Below the pieces are notes generated by a model. It was not told the origin of the DNA. It worked only from the letters and a program-made list of their open reading frames with translations, and did not search any database. Below are positions 1 through 9,253 of a stretch of DNA of 17,500 nucleotides, piece after piece (position 1 is the stretch's first letter; the number at the start of each line of letters is the position of its first letter). Both the position numbers and the translations under genes were made by a program. This DNA comes from Glandiceps talaboti (taxonomy: Eukaryota; Hemichordata; Enteropneusta; Spengelidae): positions 22,249,651-22,267,150 of the forward strand of contig NC_135563.1 in NCBI RefSeq assembly GCF_964340395.1, given 5' to 3'.

Positions 1-233
1 GAATACATAGTACAGGTTAAAGGTGGGCGGGAAAATGATTTATTGCATCGCCCATATTCTGTTATTCGAGAAAACGTATTCAGCTGCAGTGCACAGAATA
101 ATTACTGCAGAAGAATTTCATGACGTCATATTAAGCGAGTAGTGATTTATTGTGTGAAAAATAACACGTGTTCAGATAAGTTCCTGACTTTTTTTCCTGT
201 GATGGGCAGACAGATTTGGGAAATGAAATCCTA
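1..233. other. Non-coding lead-in with a perfect CRE
   Basis: I see no gene here. The stretch is AT-rich with a normal number of CpGs. The only recognisable motif is a perfect palindromic cAMP response element core, TGACGTCA, at 121-128. No exon or promoter signal can be tied to it, so it may be chance. Confidence 0.5.
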
Positions 234-453
234 TACAGCCTTTACAGGGTGAGCATGCACTTTGGATTAGATGCTGGCCACAAGGTTTTATGTTACAGCC
301 TTTACAGGGTGAGCATGCACTTTGGATTAGATGCGCCATCACGGCCCGTGAAACTGGCCACAAGGTTTTATATTACAACCTATACAGGATGGGCATGCGG
401 TTTGGATAAGACAAGATATCAAGTTTAGTGAGACTGCCCACAAGATTATATAT
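234..453. repeat. ~80-bp tandem repeat, three units
   Basis: There are three consecutive units at 234-293, 294-373 and 374-453. The first 41 bases of units 1 and 2 (234-274 and 294-334) are identical. Unit 1 is 60 bp and units 2 and 3 are 80 bp, because unit 1 lacks a 20-bp block that unit 2 carries at about 335-354. Unit 3 is clearly more diverged (for example CAACCTATACAGGATGGGC against CAGCCTTTACAGGGTGAGC). The TGGCCACAAGGTTTTAT block recurs at the end of units 1 and 2 and in changed form in unit 3. The array is short, non-coding minisatellite-type DNA. The two small open frames across it follow from the repeat. Confidence 0.85.
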
Positions 454-1101
454 GTTATCAAACTTCAAACTTTCATATTGGCTCCAATAGAGAAATGTTA
501 ATCTTGCACGTGTCAAACACAGAGTCAACTAAAGGGCATAAATTATATAAAACCCAATAAAGGTAGCATTGCACACAATCATTGCTTCTAAAGTGTCTGT
601 CCTGTATTTTTTTTGTTTATTGATGCAAACAGTAACAGCATACACACTACTACAACTGTAACAATAGACACATTAGTAGACTTGGTATATTGTGTTTAAA
701 CATTCAAATTCGAGAATTGTTGAGGAGTTCTTCGAAATGATCGTCTTGAACTCAGATTAATTAAAGGGTGGGTACGGGTAGGATAACAAAGATGGCGCGC
801 AATTTAATGGGAGGGTCACTTTGGCTTTGATCATTGGAGCTGGGGGGGGGACTCATGTTCAACTCTTGAACACTGGCTCCCCAGCCACTTAAAACTCACC
901 GGCCCATATCAAAATTATCGTGGTGTAAAGCTGAAATATACATAACGCTAAATGATAGCTTGGGAAAATATGGTAGACATTACAAAATAAACCCAGGAGT
1001 GACTCACTGTGACTGTAATAGTAGACGAAGTCTATGACCACGATGAAGCCACACAATATGTAACAGCGAATGCCGCCACCACTTGGCCTTTCGGCCTATA
1101 T

Positions 1102-1105
<4 letters not shown>
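454..1105. other. Intergenic stretch without a recognisable gene
   Basis: This is unique-looking AT-rich sequence. A YY1-like AAGATGGCG lies at 789-797 within a small GC-rich patch, and a run of nine G is at 842-850. I see no supported open frame or splice-site pair. Confidence 0.4.
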
Positions 1106-1190
<85 letters not shown>

Positions 1191-1191
1191 G

Positions 1192-1238
<47 letters not shown>
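1106..1238. repeat. Compound (TG)n-(CTGT)n microsatellite
   Basis: A dinucleotide TG run at about 1106-1154 passes directly into a CTGT tetranucleotide run that ends near 1238. The only interruption in the tetranucleotide part is an extra GT step near 1189-1194. All six local open frames (Val/Cys, Ser/Val/Cys/Leu, Thr/His and Asp/Arg/Gln repeats) are translations of the repeat and are not genes. Confidence 0.97.
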
Positions 1239-1845
1239 GCACCCGTGCACATTGAACTGTACGTGTCATTCAATATCAACCGAGTACATTATGTAGATGG
1301 CAGCATAAAATAAACAAAAACAAAAAGAACATTTATTCAAATTGTTTATGTCTCCATAGGTTAATTTATTCATGACAATGTTTAAAGAGCAGAAAGGTCA
1401 AAAAGACGATGATTATGAAAACACTCGTCCCAACTAAAATGAATAATTTAATATTTATGAATAGTGCATCGTTGATACAAGCTTGTGACAGAGGCTCGTT
1501 GTACGGTTAGAAAACTGATACCTGATTGGCCTGCACTATACGTTACACGTCTTTGGTCTGCATTATAACACGTCTTTGTAATGCATATCTTAGCTTTAAT
1601 GAAAAATAACAGTTTATATATGGTGAATAGCTACATGGAATTGTCGGTTGTCTTTGGATGACATATTTGGCAAAATGAGTGATTCGTCTTTACAGCAACA
1701 AAAATGTGAAAACAAAATATACTAAAATATAGGCTTGAAGTAGTTAAAACAGAACCAACTTTAAAAGAATGAATTGCTTAGGGAAGATGAAACACAAAAT
1801 GAAGTAAAAATTCCTATAAAATGGAAGATTGTTCGTTGTCTCAAA
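1239..1845. other. Intergenic stretch with a small tandem duplication
   Basis: No gene is seen. A 27-bp segment beginning CTGCACTATA at 1531-1557 is followed by a diverged copy beginning CTGCATTATA at 1558-1580, which has lost four bases. Both copies contain ACACGTCTTTG. The rest is plain AT-rich sequence. Confidence 0.45.
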
Positions 1846-1852
1846 GTCTGTC

Positions 1853-1897
<45 letters not shown>

Positions 1898-1898
1898 A

Positions 1899-1941
<43 letters not shown>

Positions 1942-1996
1942 GTCTGTCTCTGTCTCTGTCTCTGTCTCTGTCTCTCTCTGTCTCTCTCTCTCTCTC
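1846..1996. repeat. Compound (CTGT)n-(TCTCTG)n-(TC)n microsatellite
   Basis: CTGT tetranucleotides run from about 1846 to 1940 with one change near 1898 (TGTATG). They are followed by TCTCTG hexanucleotides to about 1970 and a TC run to 1996. The orientation and tetranucleotide are the same as in the array about 600 bp upstream. The Ser/Leu/Val/Cys open frames across it are repeat artefacts. Confidence 0.97.
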
Positions 1997-2764
1997 AGTT
2001 CATCTTATCTCAGTGTCTTTCTGCTTCTAACATACCCCTATACTAATATGAAGAGTGCATATCATTTTAAAACCCATGTCTGAAACTGACAATTTCCACT
2101 ATATACTCTTTGTATTAAAGTACCGGCTGAATAATAGACCTTATACCGTCTACGGTTGAATTACTATCATGCCAATTTAATGAAGTATATGAGCACAGCG
2201 CCCTCTACATAATATGTTATCTGTGAGATCACAGGAAAGATTGTCATTCACTTGTAAGGATTTCGTTTGAGGGACATACACGGTACTGAAACTTTCCCAC
2301 GGCGAGCATTTGATTGAAAAAGCAACATGTTCTATGGGCAACATCAGTATTTTAGAAACAACCAAATTAAATGCAAAAAGGGTTGACATATACTTTAATT
2401 GTCAAAACAATCATTCAAAAGTTGGATAATGACAAAACTCATGGCGGAGCAAAGATTCAGCAAGGGAGCAATGGTTTGTTATTGTATATTCATACTTTGT
2501 TCAAAGTTTTGACAATTTTAGCTTTTTCCTTCACAGCACAGCACATTCTCAGTACTAATCGATATTATTGTCACTAGGTTTTCTTCTACATCATAAACTG
2601 TAAAAAATTGTGTGGAAATACGAAGGCACAGGAATTCCAAACTTGACACCATTAACGTTGATATGAAAAAATATCGAAGCCAAAATTCGTGGCATTATTT
2701 TTAAGTTATCATATTCAACAGTCATTACAAGTACGCTTTATATATCAGTATAACTTCATGATAT

Positions 2765-2845
2765 TGATGGGACGGGCGCTCATCCGAATGTGTCAAGTAA
2801 GCGCTGGCGGCGCTGTTCGTCAAAAAAAAAAACCGGCCGTGCGAA
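2765..2845. other. Short CpG-dense islet ending near an A tract
   Basis: About ten CpGs fall within roughly 80 bp, in a neighbourhood with only two or three per 100 bp. The core includes AGCGCTGGCGGCGCT, where AGCGC and GCGCT are complementary across a short spacer. It is followed by a run of ten A at 2822-2831 and then ACCGGCCGTGCG. This could be a fragment of a GC-richer repeat or a small regulatory element. No coding evidence is seen. Confidence 0.3.
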
Positions 2846-3128
2846 TGACTCCTTGGCTCATGTGTTACTGACTGCTCAATTCCTTGTTATAGCAACCATT
2901 TTAAAGTCAAATTTCATCGTTCTACCAACCATTTTACCATCTAAAATTTGAAAACAAAACTACCGTTTCATCAGTTAGGTTTTATCATGTATATAAACGT
3001 AACTTTAGACAAAAATAATTATTAATGTATTTCTTTGACAGACTAAATTTTTTTTCTCAATATTCCCAGCCCGTCCCCGTCAAAAAGTCTCCACTCTCTA
3101 AAAACGTTGACATACATTTAGCCGTCAA

Positions 3129-3141
3129 AGGTCAAAGTTCA
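3129..3141 (+). promoter_or_regulatory. DR1 nuclear-receptor-type motif
   Basis: AGGTCA and AGTTCA are separated by a single A, a textbook DR1 arrangement of the kind bound by HNF4 or RXR-type dimers. It lies about 1.9 kb upstream of the predicted first exon. Only the motif is seen. Function is not shown, and a single motif of this length can arise by chance. Confidence 0.25.
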
Positions 3142-3538
3142 ATACTTTCCTTCTACAATAAACGAGTACAAAACGGCTTTAATTTCCGACTAGTTAGCAA
3201 ACCAGCTGGCTTCTCTCAAGGGCATTGATTTGAATGTAAGTTCAATTTCTTTGAAATGCTTTAAGATTACCAAATGGGGAATAGATCAAATCATATTGAA
3301 GACAAATTTCACTTAACTTTTACGCAATTTCACTGTTCTTCATTAAGGTGTCATAAACTGAGTTTATAAACATTTTACGCGAGTAAAATACCTAAAACCT
3401 CCATAAAACTATTCCAGTATCATGTTATGTCGATGCATACTCTTTCTATGACATTACAATTATCTTAGCTTCTGGCATTGCTAGAATAAGTTGAATGTAT
3501 ATTAAGGCTTTCCTCGATACTGTTATAAATATAATAAA

Positions 3539-3572
3539 TGACGTCACCAGATCGTTTATAAATTACGTCATA
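3539..3572. promoter_or_regulatory. Two closely spaced CRE-type sites
   Basis: A perfect palindromic TGACGTCA lies at 3539-3546, and a second site, TTACGTCAT, follows about 16 bp downstream at 3564-3572. Paired CREB/ATF-type sites are more suggestive than one, but no transcription start is visible nearby. The predicted first exon is about 1.5 kb downstream. Confidence 0.25.
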
Positions 3573-4979
3573 CTACATGTCGTAATACCAGGTTGTAGTT
3601 CAGTAATGGCCATGGATGCACCAGTAAGTAGAATACGACATGTACCTTTTGAAAATGCCGCAAAAACTACGCCCCATAAAAACCCGTTTAAACTCAGCTT
3701 TTGCCCCTTTAACATTACCGTACACTATAACGACTTAACGTTCCAAATATTATCATGAATATTCCTGGTTGTCACATGATATCGATAAAGGCTCGTTTAT
3801 ATAAAATATGTATTAAAAGAATCGCTGATGTAAAAGTTTAAAAATGTTATTTGAAATAATTTCAATGGCACAACTCCCCATCATACATATGCATTTATTA
3901 TATTGATGTGTACAGTGAAAACACGGGAGATAAATGTAGATAAAGTACAATTGCAACTCTTTTTTATATTATAAAACAAAGTACCTTTAAAAGGTAGAAC
4001 CATATACATTGGAAGGGTGTCTATGGTAGAATTTCACTGAAATCAAATTACATCTCCAAAACTTTGTTACTTGAAAGTTTGTTCCTAGTCACATTGACGG
4101 TTCATTGACTTGTTTTCAAGCAAATCGACAACCTTTTACTTTCCCACACAGGAGTGACATAGTATTCGGCGACCTTAATTTTAATATCTAAGTACTTCAC
4201 AGCATCACGTGTGCGTAGCTATAATACGTCACAGACACGATTGAATGACATGGAATGAACCTTAAAAATGGTACAGTTTGTAAGTGACATGTTATTTTAG
4301 GATTAGTCTTTACACAAAATAATTTACACAATACAGAATACAACTAATAGCGCCTAGTAAATCCGTGTCCTCGACACAAAGTGGTAAATTAATTAAAGTT
4401 GCACAATCTGTGTTTTTAAGTGTTTGGGTGATATTGTTGATGCATTTTCAAATGGTACTCTTAGTGTGCTACATATACACTCGAGCATAGTTAACTATAT
4501 ATCAATTACAATTGACTGAACTCAAACCTGGTATAAAGACATGACTTTTAAATGATCCAAGGACATAATCTATTATGATCCGTATAAAATGTCTAGGTAA
4601 TCCCTACTATACTATCATGGAGTTCTCTTATACCTCCACGATGCAATAATTGATAATACACAGACAAGACTATGAGAGACTAGTAGAATGTTTGGTAATC
4701 ACATATCATTGATAAAGGTGATTTACAGCCGAAAATAAAAAACAAACAAAAGATACAGATTATAAATAAAATACGCAGACTGGGGTGTCACGTAAACAAT
4801 GACTTTATTGTACCCTTCGACTACTTTCCACTATATTCTGCAACTAATTGTTATGAGACATTTTTCTCACATTTACCCGAAGATGTATTTTTTCTCCGGT
4901 AGCATTTCCCAAAGAACACACAGTGAGAAGAAACGCGGCTTGATCCATATAAGACTTGAACAAGTGCACTGGTCGCAAC

Positions 4980-5070
4980 CTTTAACCGCTGAGGATGTAC
5001 GCATGCGCACAACATTCGTCTCATCGATCTCGGATTTAGCGGCTCTTCCCAGTAATCTAAACGTTGAAGA
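4980..5070 (+). promoter_or_regulatory. Candidate promoter with an NRF1-like site
   Basis: ACGCATGCGCAC at 4999-5010 closely matches the NRF1 palindrome (TGCGCATGCGCA), a motif typical of TATA-less CpG-rich promoters in animals. It sits where CpG density begins its maximum (about 48 per kb across 5.0-6.0 kb by hand count) and about 110 bp before a strong splice donor at 5121. I see no convincing TATA box in the right place. The transcription start cannot be fixed and is inferred to lie in this interval or shortly after it. Confidence 0.4.
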
Positions 5071-5120
5071 TGTGGACTAATATTTTACCAAAATTTGCGG
5101 ACTAGGGCCGATCATTGGAA
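5020..5120 (+). other. Predicted 5' UTR exon (5' end uncertain)
   Basis: The 3' boundary is set by GGAA/GTAAGT, with the donor GT at 5121-5122. The 5' boundary is a placeholder, since no start site can be read. The exon would hold a short upstream open frame, ATG at 5070-5072 to TAG at 5103-5105 (11 sense codons). The frame used by the downstream start codon is closed upstream by TAA at 5078-5080. The last base of the exon, A at 5120, would become the first base of the start codon after splicing. The 93-codon plus-strand open frame ending at 5080 is not recognised and is probably not coding. Confidence 0.35.
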
Positions 5121-5276
5121 GTAAGTACGCTTCCGATCAGTTATTATCCTTATAAATATTTACACGAGAATCGTGTTTAAAATTCTAATATTTCTTTTAA
5201 ACAGTGGGCCAAACATTAAAGCGGCTACGACAGAAAAGGAAATTGGGAAATACCGACACAGGACACGCTTGCTCAG
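5120..5276 (+). CDS. Predicted first coding exon; start codon formed across a splice junction
   Basis: The proposed structure is join(5120, 5205-5276). The exon at 5205-5276 is preceded by an AT-rich, T-containing tract and ACAG, and ends CAG/GTACGT at 5277. Joining A5120 to T5205-G5206 gives ATG with G at -3 and G at +4. The encoded N-terminus starts MGQTLKRLRQKRKLG and continues through a GHACS-like segment. Codon 25 is split after its first base (phase 1). Lys or Arg fills residues 6, 7, 9, 11, 12 and 13, so a basic patch follows a Met-Gly start. Residue 6 is Lys, so the usual N-myristoylation pattern is not met. A second frame through the exon is also open but has no ATG between its last upstream stop (5065-5067) and the exon end. 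I do not recognise the family. The remaining exons lie downstream, unlocated or beyond the window. Confidence 0.4.
5121..5204 (+). other. Predicted 84-base intron in the 5' leader
   Basis: The donor is GTAAGTACG at 5121. The branch-like CTAAT is at 5185-5189, with A5188 sixteen bases before the acceptor AG at 5203-5204, and T-rich sequence lies between. Two hairpins are visible. GGAAG/CTTCC (5117-5121 with 5130-5134) places most of the donor in the loop, with GATC blocks flanking at 5110-5113 and 5135-5138. The second is ACACGA-GAA-TCGTGT at 5162-5176. Retention of this intron would destroy the predicted start codon. The length is short but within the range seen in animals. Confidence 0.4.
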
Positions 5277-8200
5277 GTACGTGCACGATCGATATACGTT
5301 ATACGGTTGTAACCAACTGTTAACTTGACTTACTTGTGAGTGTCGTATATGTTACCCGCGTACGATTTTATGTGACAGTACGCGATGGAGATACAGCGCA
5401 TCGGGCCCCACACATAGATTGTCATTATAACAGCACATCCACTTAAAACAGACAGATCGAGACACTGAGAGTCGGTGTAGCGAAGCAATTTTTCACAGCG
5501 TACTATTAAATTATTAAAGATAACACGTTATTTGTTTAAAGTCTGGTGAATAACAATTGCGCGAAAGCTAAACAATCTTTCCAAATTGCTCAATGACAAA
5601 TTCAATACCTCGGTTTGGCTTCGAACACTATGAGCATATAACGAACTGTTCCAGTGAACGCATACACACGGATAATCTATGGGTATTTACGGACGGGCGT
5701 ACGCATTTTTCTACGATAATGTTGCTGCTTGTTTGTTTAACTGCAATTACACAACAGCGGTACAGCAATCGATTAACTTTCATTGCCAGTTATCAACGAT
5801 AACACACGGAGCTCTGGCAAATTTAAACATCACATACAAGTCATAGTATGAGTTGATAATTTGTTAAGTCTGACAGTGGCTGAGACAACATACAGGTGTT
5901 GTCTTATGTTAAAACCAAAGTATTTAACATATGTCCGCATGTTGATAACTTTCATGTTTCTTAGCGGTCATGGTCACACTAACAACCTGCATTGCCTGTG
6001 TCTATTGTGGACCTTCTTATGTGCTTGATTAACGCTATCTCAGTGTTTACGTTTATATGCTAAGCCTAAGTAAAGCAGTATGGTTCAGATAATGTCGTTG
6101 GTGATCCAAATTCCATTGTTGTTTATATTGGAGATCCGGGAGGGGGTGAACATCGACGTTGGGTTTACTGTGTCAATCCCAAGTCAACCGATTATTTAAA
6201 AATGCCCTGTAAGGCTGTATTTCATTCAGTATGTGTTGTTGAGGAGCAGGCTTGATATAATATTGAATTATATGTAATTTGATCTCACAGGTGTGCCATT
6301 TTGTAATTCTATCACATTTCATTTCACTCTTTCCATACTATTAACGCAGTCAGACATTTTTGCATGGCAGAAAGCGAATACACAGCTTGGTGAATGTTCA
6401 ACACAAAAAAACTGGCTGAGTAAATTTGCTAGGAATGGAAGTCTGCAATATCTATATAGATTAAATTCATTGACTGACTATCACATCACCTCAAATTGGC
6501 CTCCCTATACTTGAAAGCTACAAAACATATACCTATATGCCTCTCTTTTCATTTTCAACATTACTGTTCACATTTACTGTTTAGATCAATAAACATTTCT
6601 CATACTTAACCAGAGTATTATTTCTGCAATGGCCCAATCTGTACATTGAGAGCCTGTCAAGGAAATACACACCAGGGAAAGTCAAATATCCCAGCCAATA
6701 AAGAACAGCATATAAAGTCTATGAAAAAGTTTAACTGAATAATTAAAGAAATTAAACTCAACGAAATGAAAAGAGAAATTATGTAAAACATAACAATAAC
6801 AGACAAAAAATTATTTTCCTGATATTTTAAAAACAAATGGGTTTAGTATGACTTACTGTATAATCAGAAGGTATGGCCCAAAATAACACATTGTCATCCA
6901 CAAGGGACCCAACTTTATGTGAATAATTTATGTCTGATCTGGGGCTTACCATACATGTCAGATGTAAACCAGTGCATCAAATATAACCAGTGATATCAAT
7001 AAATGTAAATGAAGTTATAGAAATATTATGTAACTGATGAGACATAACTTTCATATCCAGCAAGTATAATTGCAAGATTTTTTATGATTCTCATATTTCT
7101 ATAACATCCACAAAAATATGATAGTGAAAATGATACATTTATATTCACCCACGTACACTGTCCTGTAGTCAGGCTATTACCGAGGGATTATTTCAAATAT
7201 GAAAATGAATTGGAAGTAATATTTATGTGATAACGGAATATTATTGAATCAGTATGATAAAGACTGTGTACACTCATATCTATCAATATGTTTTCATGGT
7301 TTTTAACAGAAATAAAAAGTGGCTATTTTTATCTTCATGAAATCTACTTTTAGAAACACAGGTTGTGAAAAATTCTAGGCTGGACAGACTTGTAACATGT
7401 GGCAATGAAAATAAAGTTAGAATTCAGATATTCAAATCATGAAATATATCCATATCTTGTGTGGAAATTTTCACAATCATATAAATATGGAAATATTGTT
7501 AAAAGTATCATAAATACAGATGATCCTGAATATCCATGGTAACCCATTTTTGTAAATATAATTTTCATATCTGCAATAAATAACCCACCAGTATATATAA
7601 GTATTTTAATTTACAATTCATTTGAAGACACTTTATTGGCACTCTGTGAACAATTTAAATATTACAGAATGAAATTGACAACTTGAATAATGTTTTCATA
7701 ATTTTTATTGTCAGATAGCATAATGGTAATCACATATGTTGTCAAAAACCCTAATTATAGTCGCAGTGATAGGGTTTTGTATCATATGATTTCAAATTTC
7801 TGTTTTGATATTTTTAGGTATTAGCAGTGTTGTTTTGGTACTCAATGAAGTATATGCTAAATTTATCTTTTCACTCTGTTTTTAATTTTTTTAATTGATC
7901 AGAGTTATTGTTAAGTTAAATCAGTAAAATGAACACAACCAGGATAATTAATGAAATTACAGTGTTATGCAAATAAGTTATTTGAGCCATTATATTGACT
8001 GTGTTACCACACTTTATTAGACTGCTTTGAAAACGACTAATTTCTGACATAGATACATATTAATTTACATAATGTGTTGTCGATGGCTTGGATGACCTGG
8101 CTGGTAATTATAGAGTTTATTGATAGCCTTCTCAACCACGGATAGCAAGAACTATTGGTATCATCCAGATTTGAAGGCTATACAGTGGTTGGATATATCA

Positions 8201-8902
8201 TATGAATCAACATGAGATCAGGCAATCTGGATTACAGATGTTATTTTGTCCCCATTTACAAATAATAATTGGCTTGAAATCTCTGAAATGACAGTGAATA
8301 TTAGCTTTTTGGGATCAATGTTTTTTAAGTGGACTTCTAACAGTATTAGTGGAATAATTATGATTTGTCAGTTTTCATCTTCGTTGCTTATATTTTGGAT
8401 CTTATGAAACACAAATCACGTGTTAAAATTTTAGACTTTATGTAAAATTGTAGAGGTGTGTCCATTTTTTAATTACAAATCTGATTTTGAAAAATAAATC
8501 TGTTAGGTGTGATACAACATGATTCTTTCAATGTATCAAGATATGATATCATGTTTATTCTGTTGAATAATGTATCCCATTTAATATCTGACATTGTACA
8601 TGAAATTGCACTTAGAGTCATGTGGTGTACAACAATGAAACCAGTTACTTTTTTTTTTATAGCTTTCAATATATTTTTCAGTTCACTTTATGAGTGATGT
8701 GTCTGGATGTCCTTCTAACTGAAAACAGAGATTACAGTGGGATTATGTACTTTAAAGGAAGTGTACTGCAATTATTATGGATGTGATGAGATTTTATCAA
8801 TGCTGATATTGTATTTGTAAGTCAGTCTGTTGACGTTAGGATTATCTTAACACAAACAACCAACATTTGTTATTTGAAAAAGATTGACACATTTCACAAG
8901 TA
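5277..8902 (+). other. Predicted start of a long first intron; no exon recognised
   Basis: From 5277 to about 5.8 kb the DNA is still CpG-rich. CpG then falls steeply to about 5 per kb beyond 6.4 kb. I find no further exon with convincing splice sites and coding content. The open frames at 5593-5802 and 6293-6514 are unrecognised and lack splice support. Around 7450-7490 an imperfect hairpin lies between CCATAT and ATATGG. ATAGCCTTC at 8123-8131 is inverted at 8173-8181. Otherwise this is unique AT-rich sequence. The intron assignment is inference from the exon prediction and the CpG pattern. Confidence 0.35.
7728..7791. repeat. Short imperfect inverted repeat (hairpin)
   Basis: The arms AATCACATATGTTGTC-AAAACCCT and AGGGTTTTGTATCATATGATT are inverted copies with small differences around a ~20-bp loop. 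It could be the remnant of a small miniature transposon, or chance. No target-site duplication was identified. Confidence 0.4.
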
Positions 8903-9249
8903 GTGGCCATATGGATGAGAATTGGTCATTTATTTTGGAATTTTGATTTATAAAACACTTTTATCATGGCATCCTACATGAAAAATCAATATGAAACAAC
9001 ATATGCCAAATCCTTATTTGAAACTCAATAAATTGTAAAAAATTAATAAATGGGTAAAATGTTTGTTATTGTATGTACAATAACACACTTTTTACACATT
9101 TTTTAATGGCTTTTTGCAATGTATTGAGTTACAAACACAGACTTGGTCTATGTTGTTTCACATTGATTTTTCAAGTAGGAAACCATGATAAAATTGTTTT
9201 ATAAATTAAAAATCTGAATTAAATACCCATAGCTGATCCATATGGCCAC
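8903..9249. mobile_element. 347-bp fold-back (MITE-like) element
   Basis: The whole segment is one long imperfect inverted repeat. The ends are GTGGCCATATGGAT at 8903-8916 and ATCCATATGGCCAC at 9236-9249, an exact 14-bp inverted match. Complementarity continues through arms of about 170 bp to a central GTTATTGTA-TG-TACAATAAC at 9065-9084. Matching blocks include TTTATCATGG, AAAAATCAAT and GAAACAACATA with their complements. There is no open frame, so any mobility would have depended on a transposase in trans. The target-site duplication is unclear: the left flank reads AAGTA and the right TTTAAAG. The divergence between arms indicates an old, inactive copy. The family is not identified. Confidence 0.85.
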
Positions 9250-9253
9250 TTTA

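Larger units (their letters stand above)
1997..4980. other. About 3 kb of intergenic DNA with no supported gene
   Basis: Several open frames of 60-90 codons occur here (for example 2371-2577, 3025-3228 and 3495-3758 on plus), but none has a recognisable motif, domain or convincing splice context. CpG is not depleted (about 27 per kb by hand count). Notable points are a CpG-dense islet at 2765-2845, a DR1 motif at 3129-3141, a CRE pair at 3539-3572, and a short palindrome TACCTTTAAAAGGTA at 3982-3996. The stretch fits an unmethylated intergenic region upstream of the gene that starts near 5 kb. Confidence 0.45.

Noticed and set aside
1004-1313. Cys/Val-rich and Asp-Arg-Gln-Thr open frames on both strands
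   Set aside because: They are translations of TG and CTGT microsatellites.
1774-2083. Ser/Leu/Val/Cys open frames of 69-90 codons
   Set aside because: They are translations of the CTGT, TCTCTG and TC arrays, open in three frames at once.
3495-3758. 87-codon plus-strand open frame
   Set aside because: No recognisable domain, no splice context and no codon signature. It overlaps the CRE pair.
4799-5080. 93-codon plus-strand open frame just upstream of the predicted donor
   Set aside because: No recognised motif, and it spans the candidate promoter with its NRF1-like site. It ends at a TAA 40 bases before the donor. Length is within chance for this composition.
5205-5230. N-myristoylation of the predicted protein because it begins Met-Gly
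   Set aside because: Residue 6 is Lys rather than a small residue, so the usual pattern is not met. The basic cluster alone does not establish membrane targeting.
5205-5276. Alternative reading GPNIKAATTEKEIGKYRHR of the same exon
   Set aside because: The frame is open, but there is no ATG between the upstream stop at 5065-5067 and the exon end, so it would need an unseen upstream coding exon.
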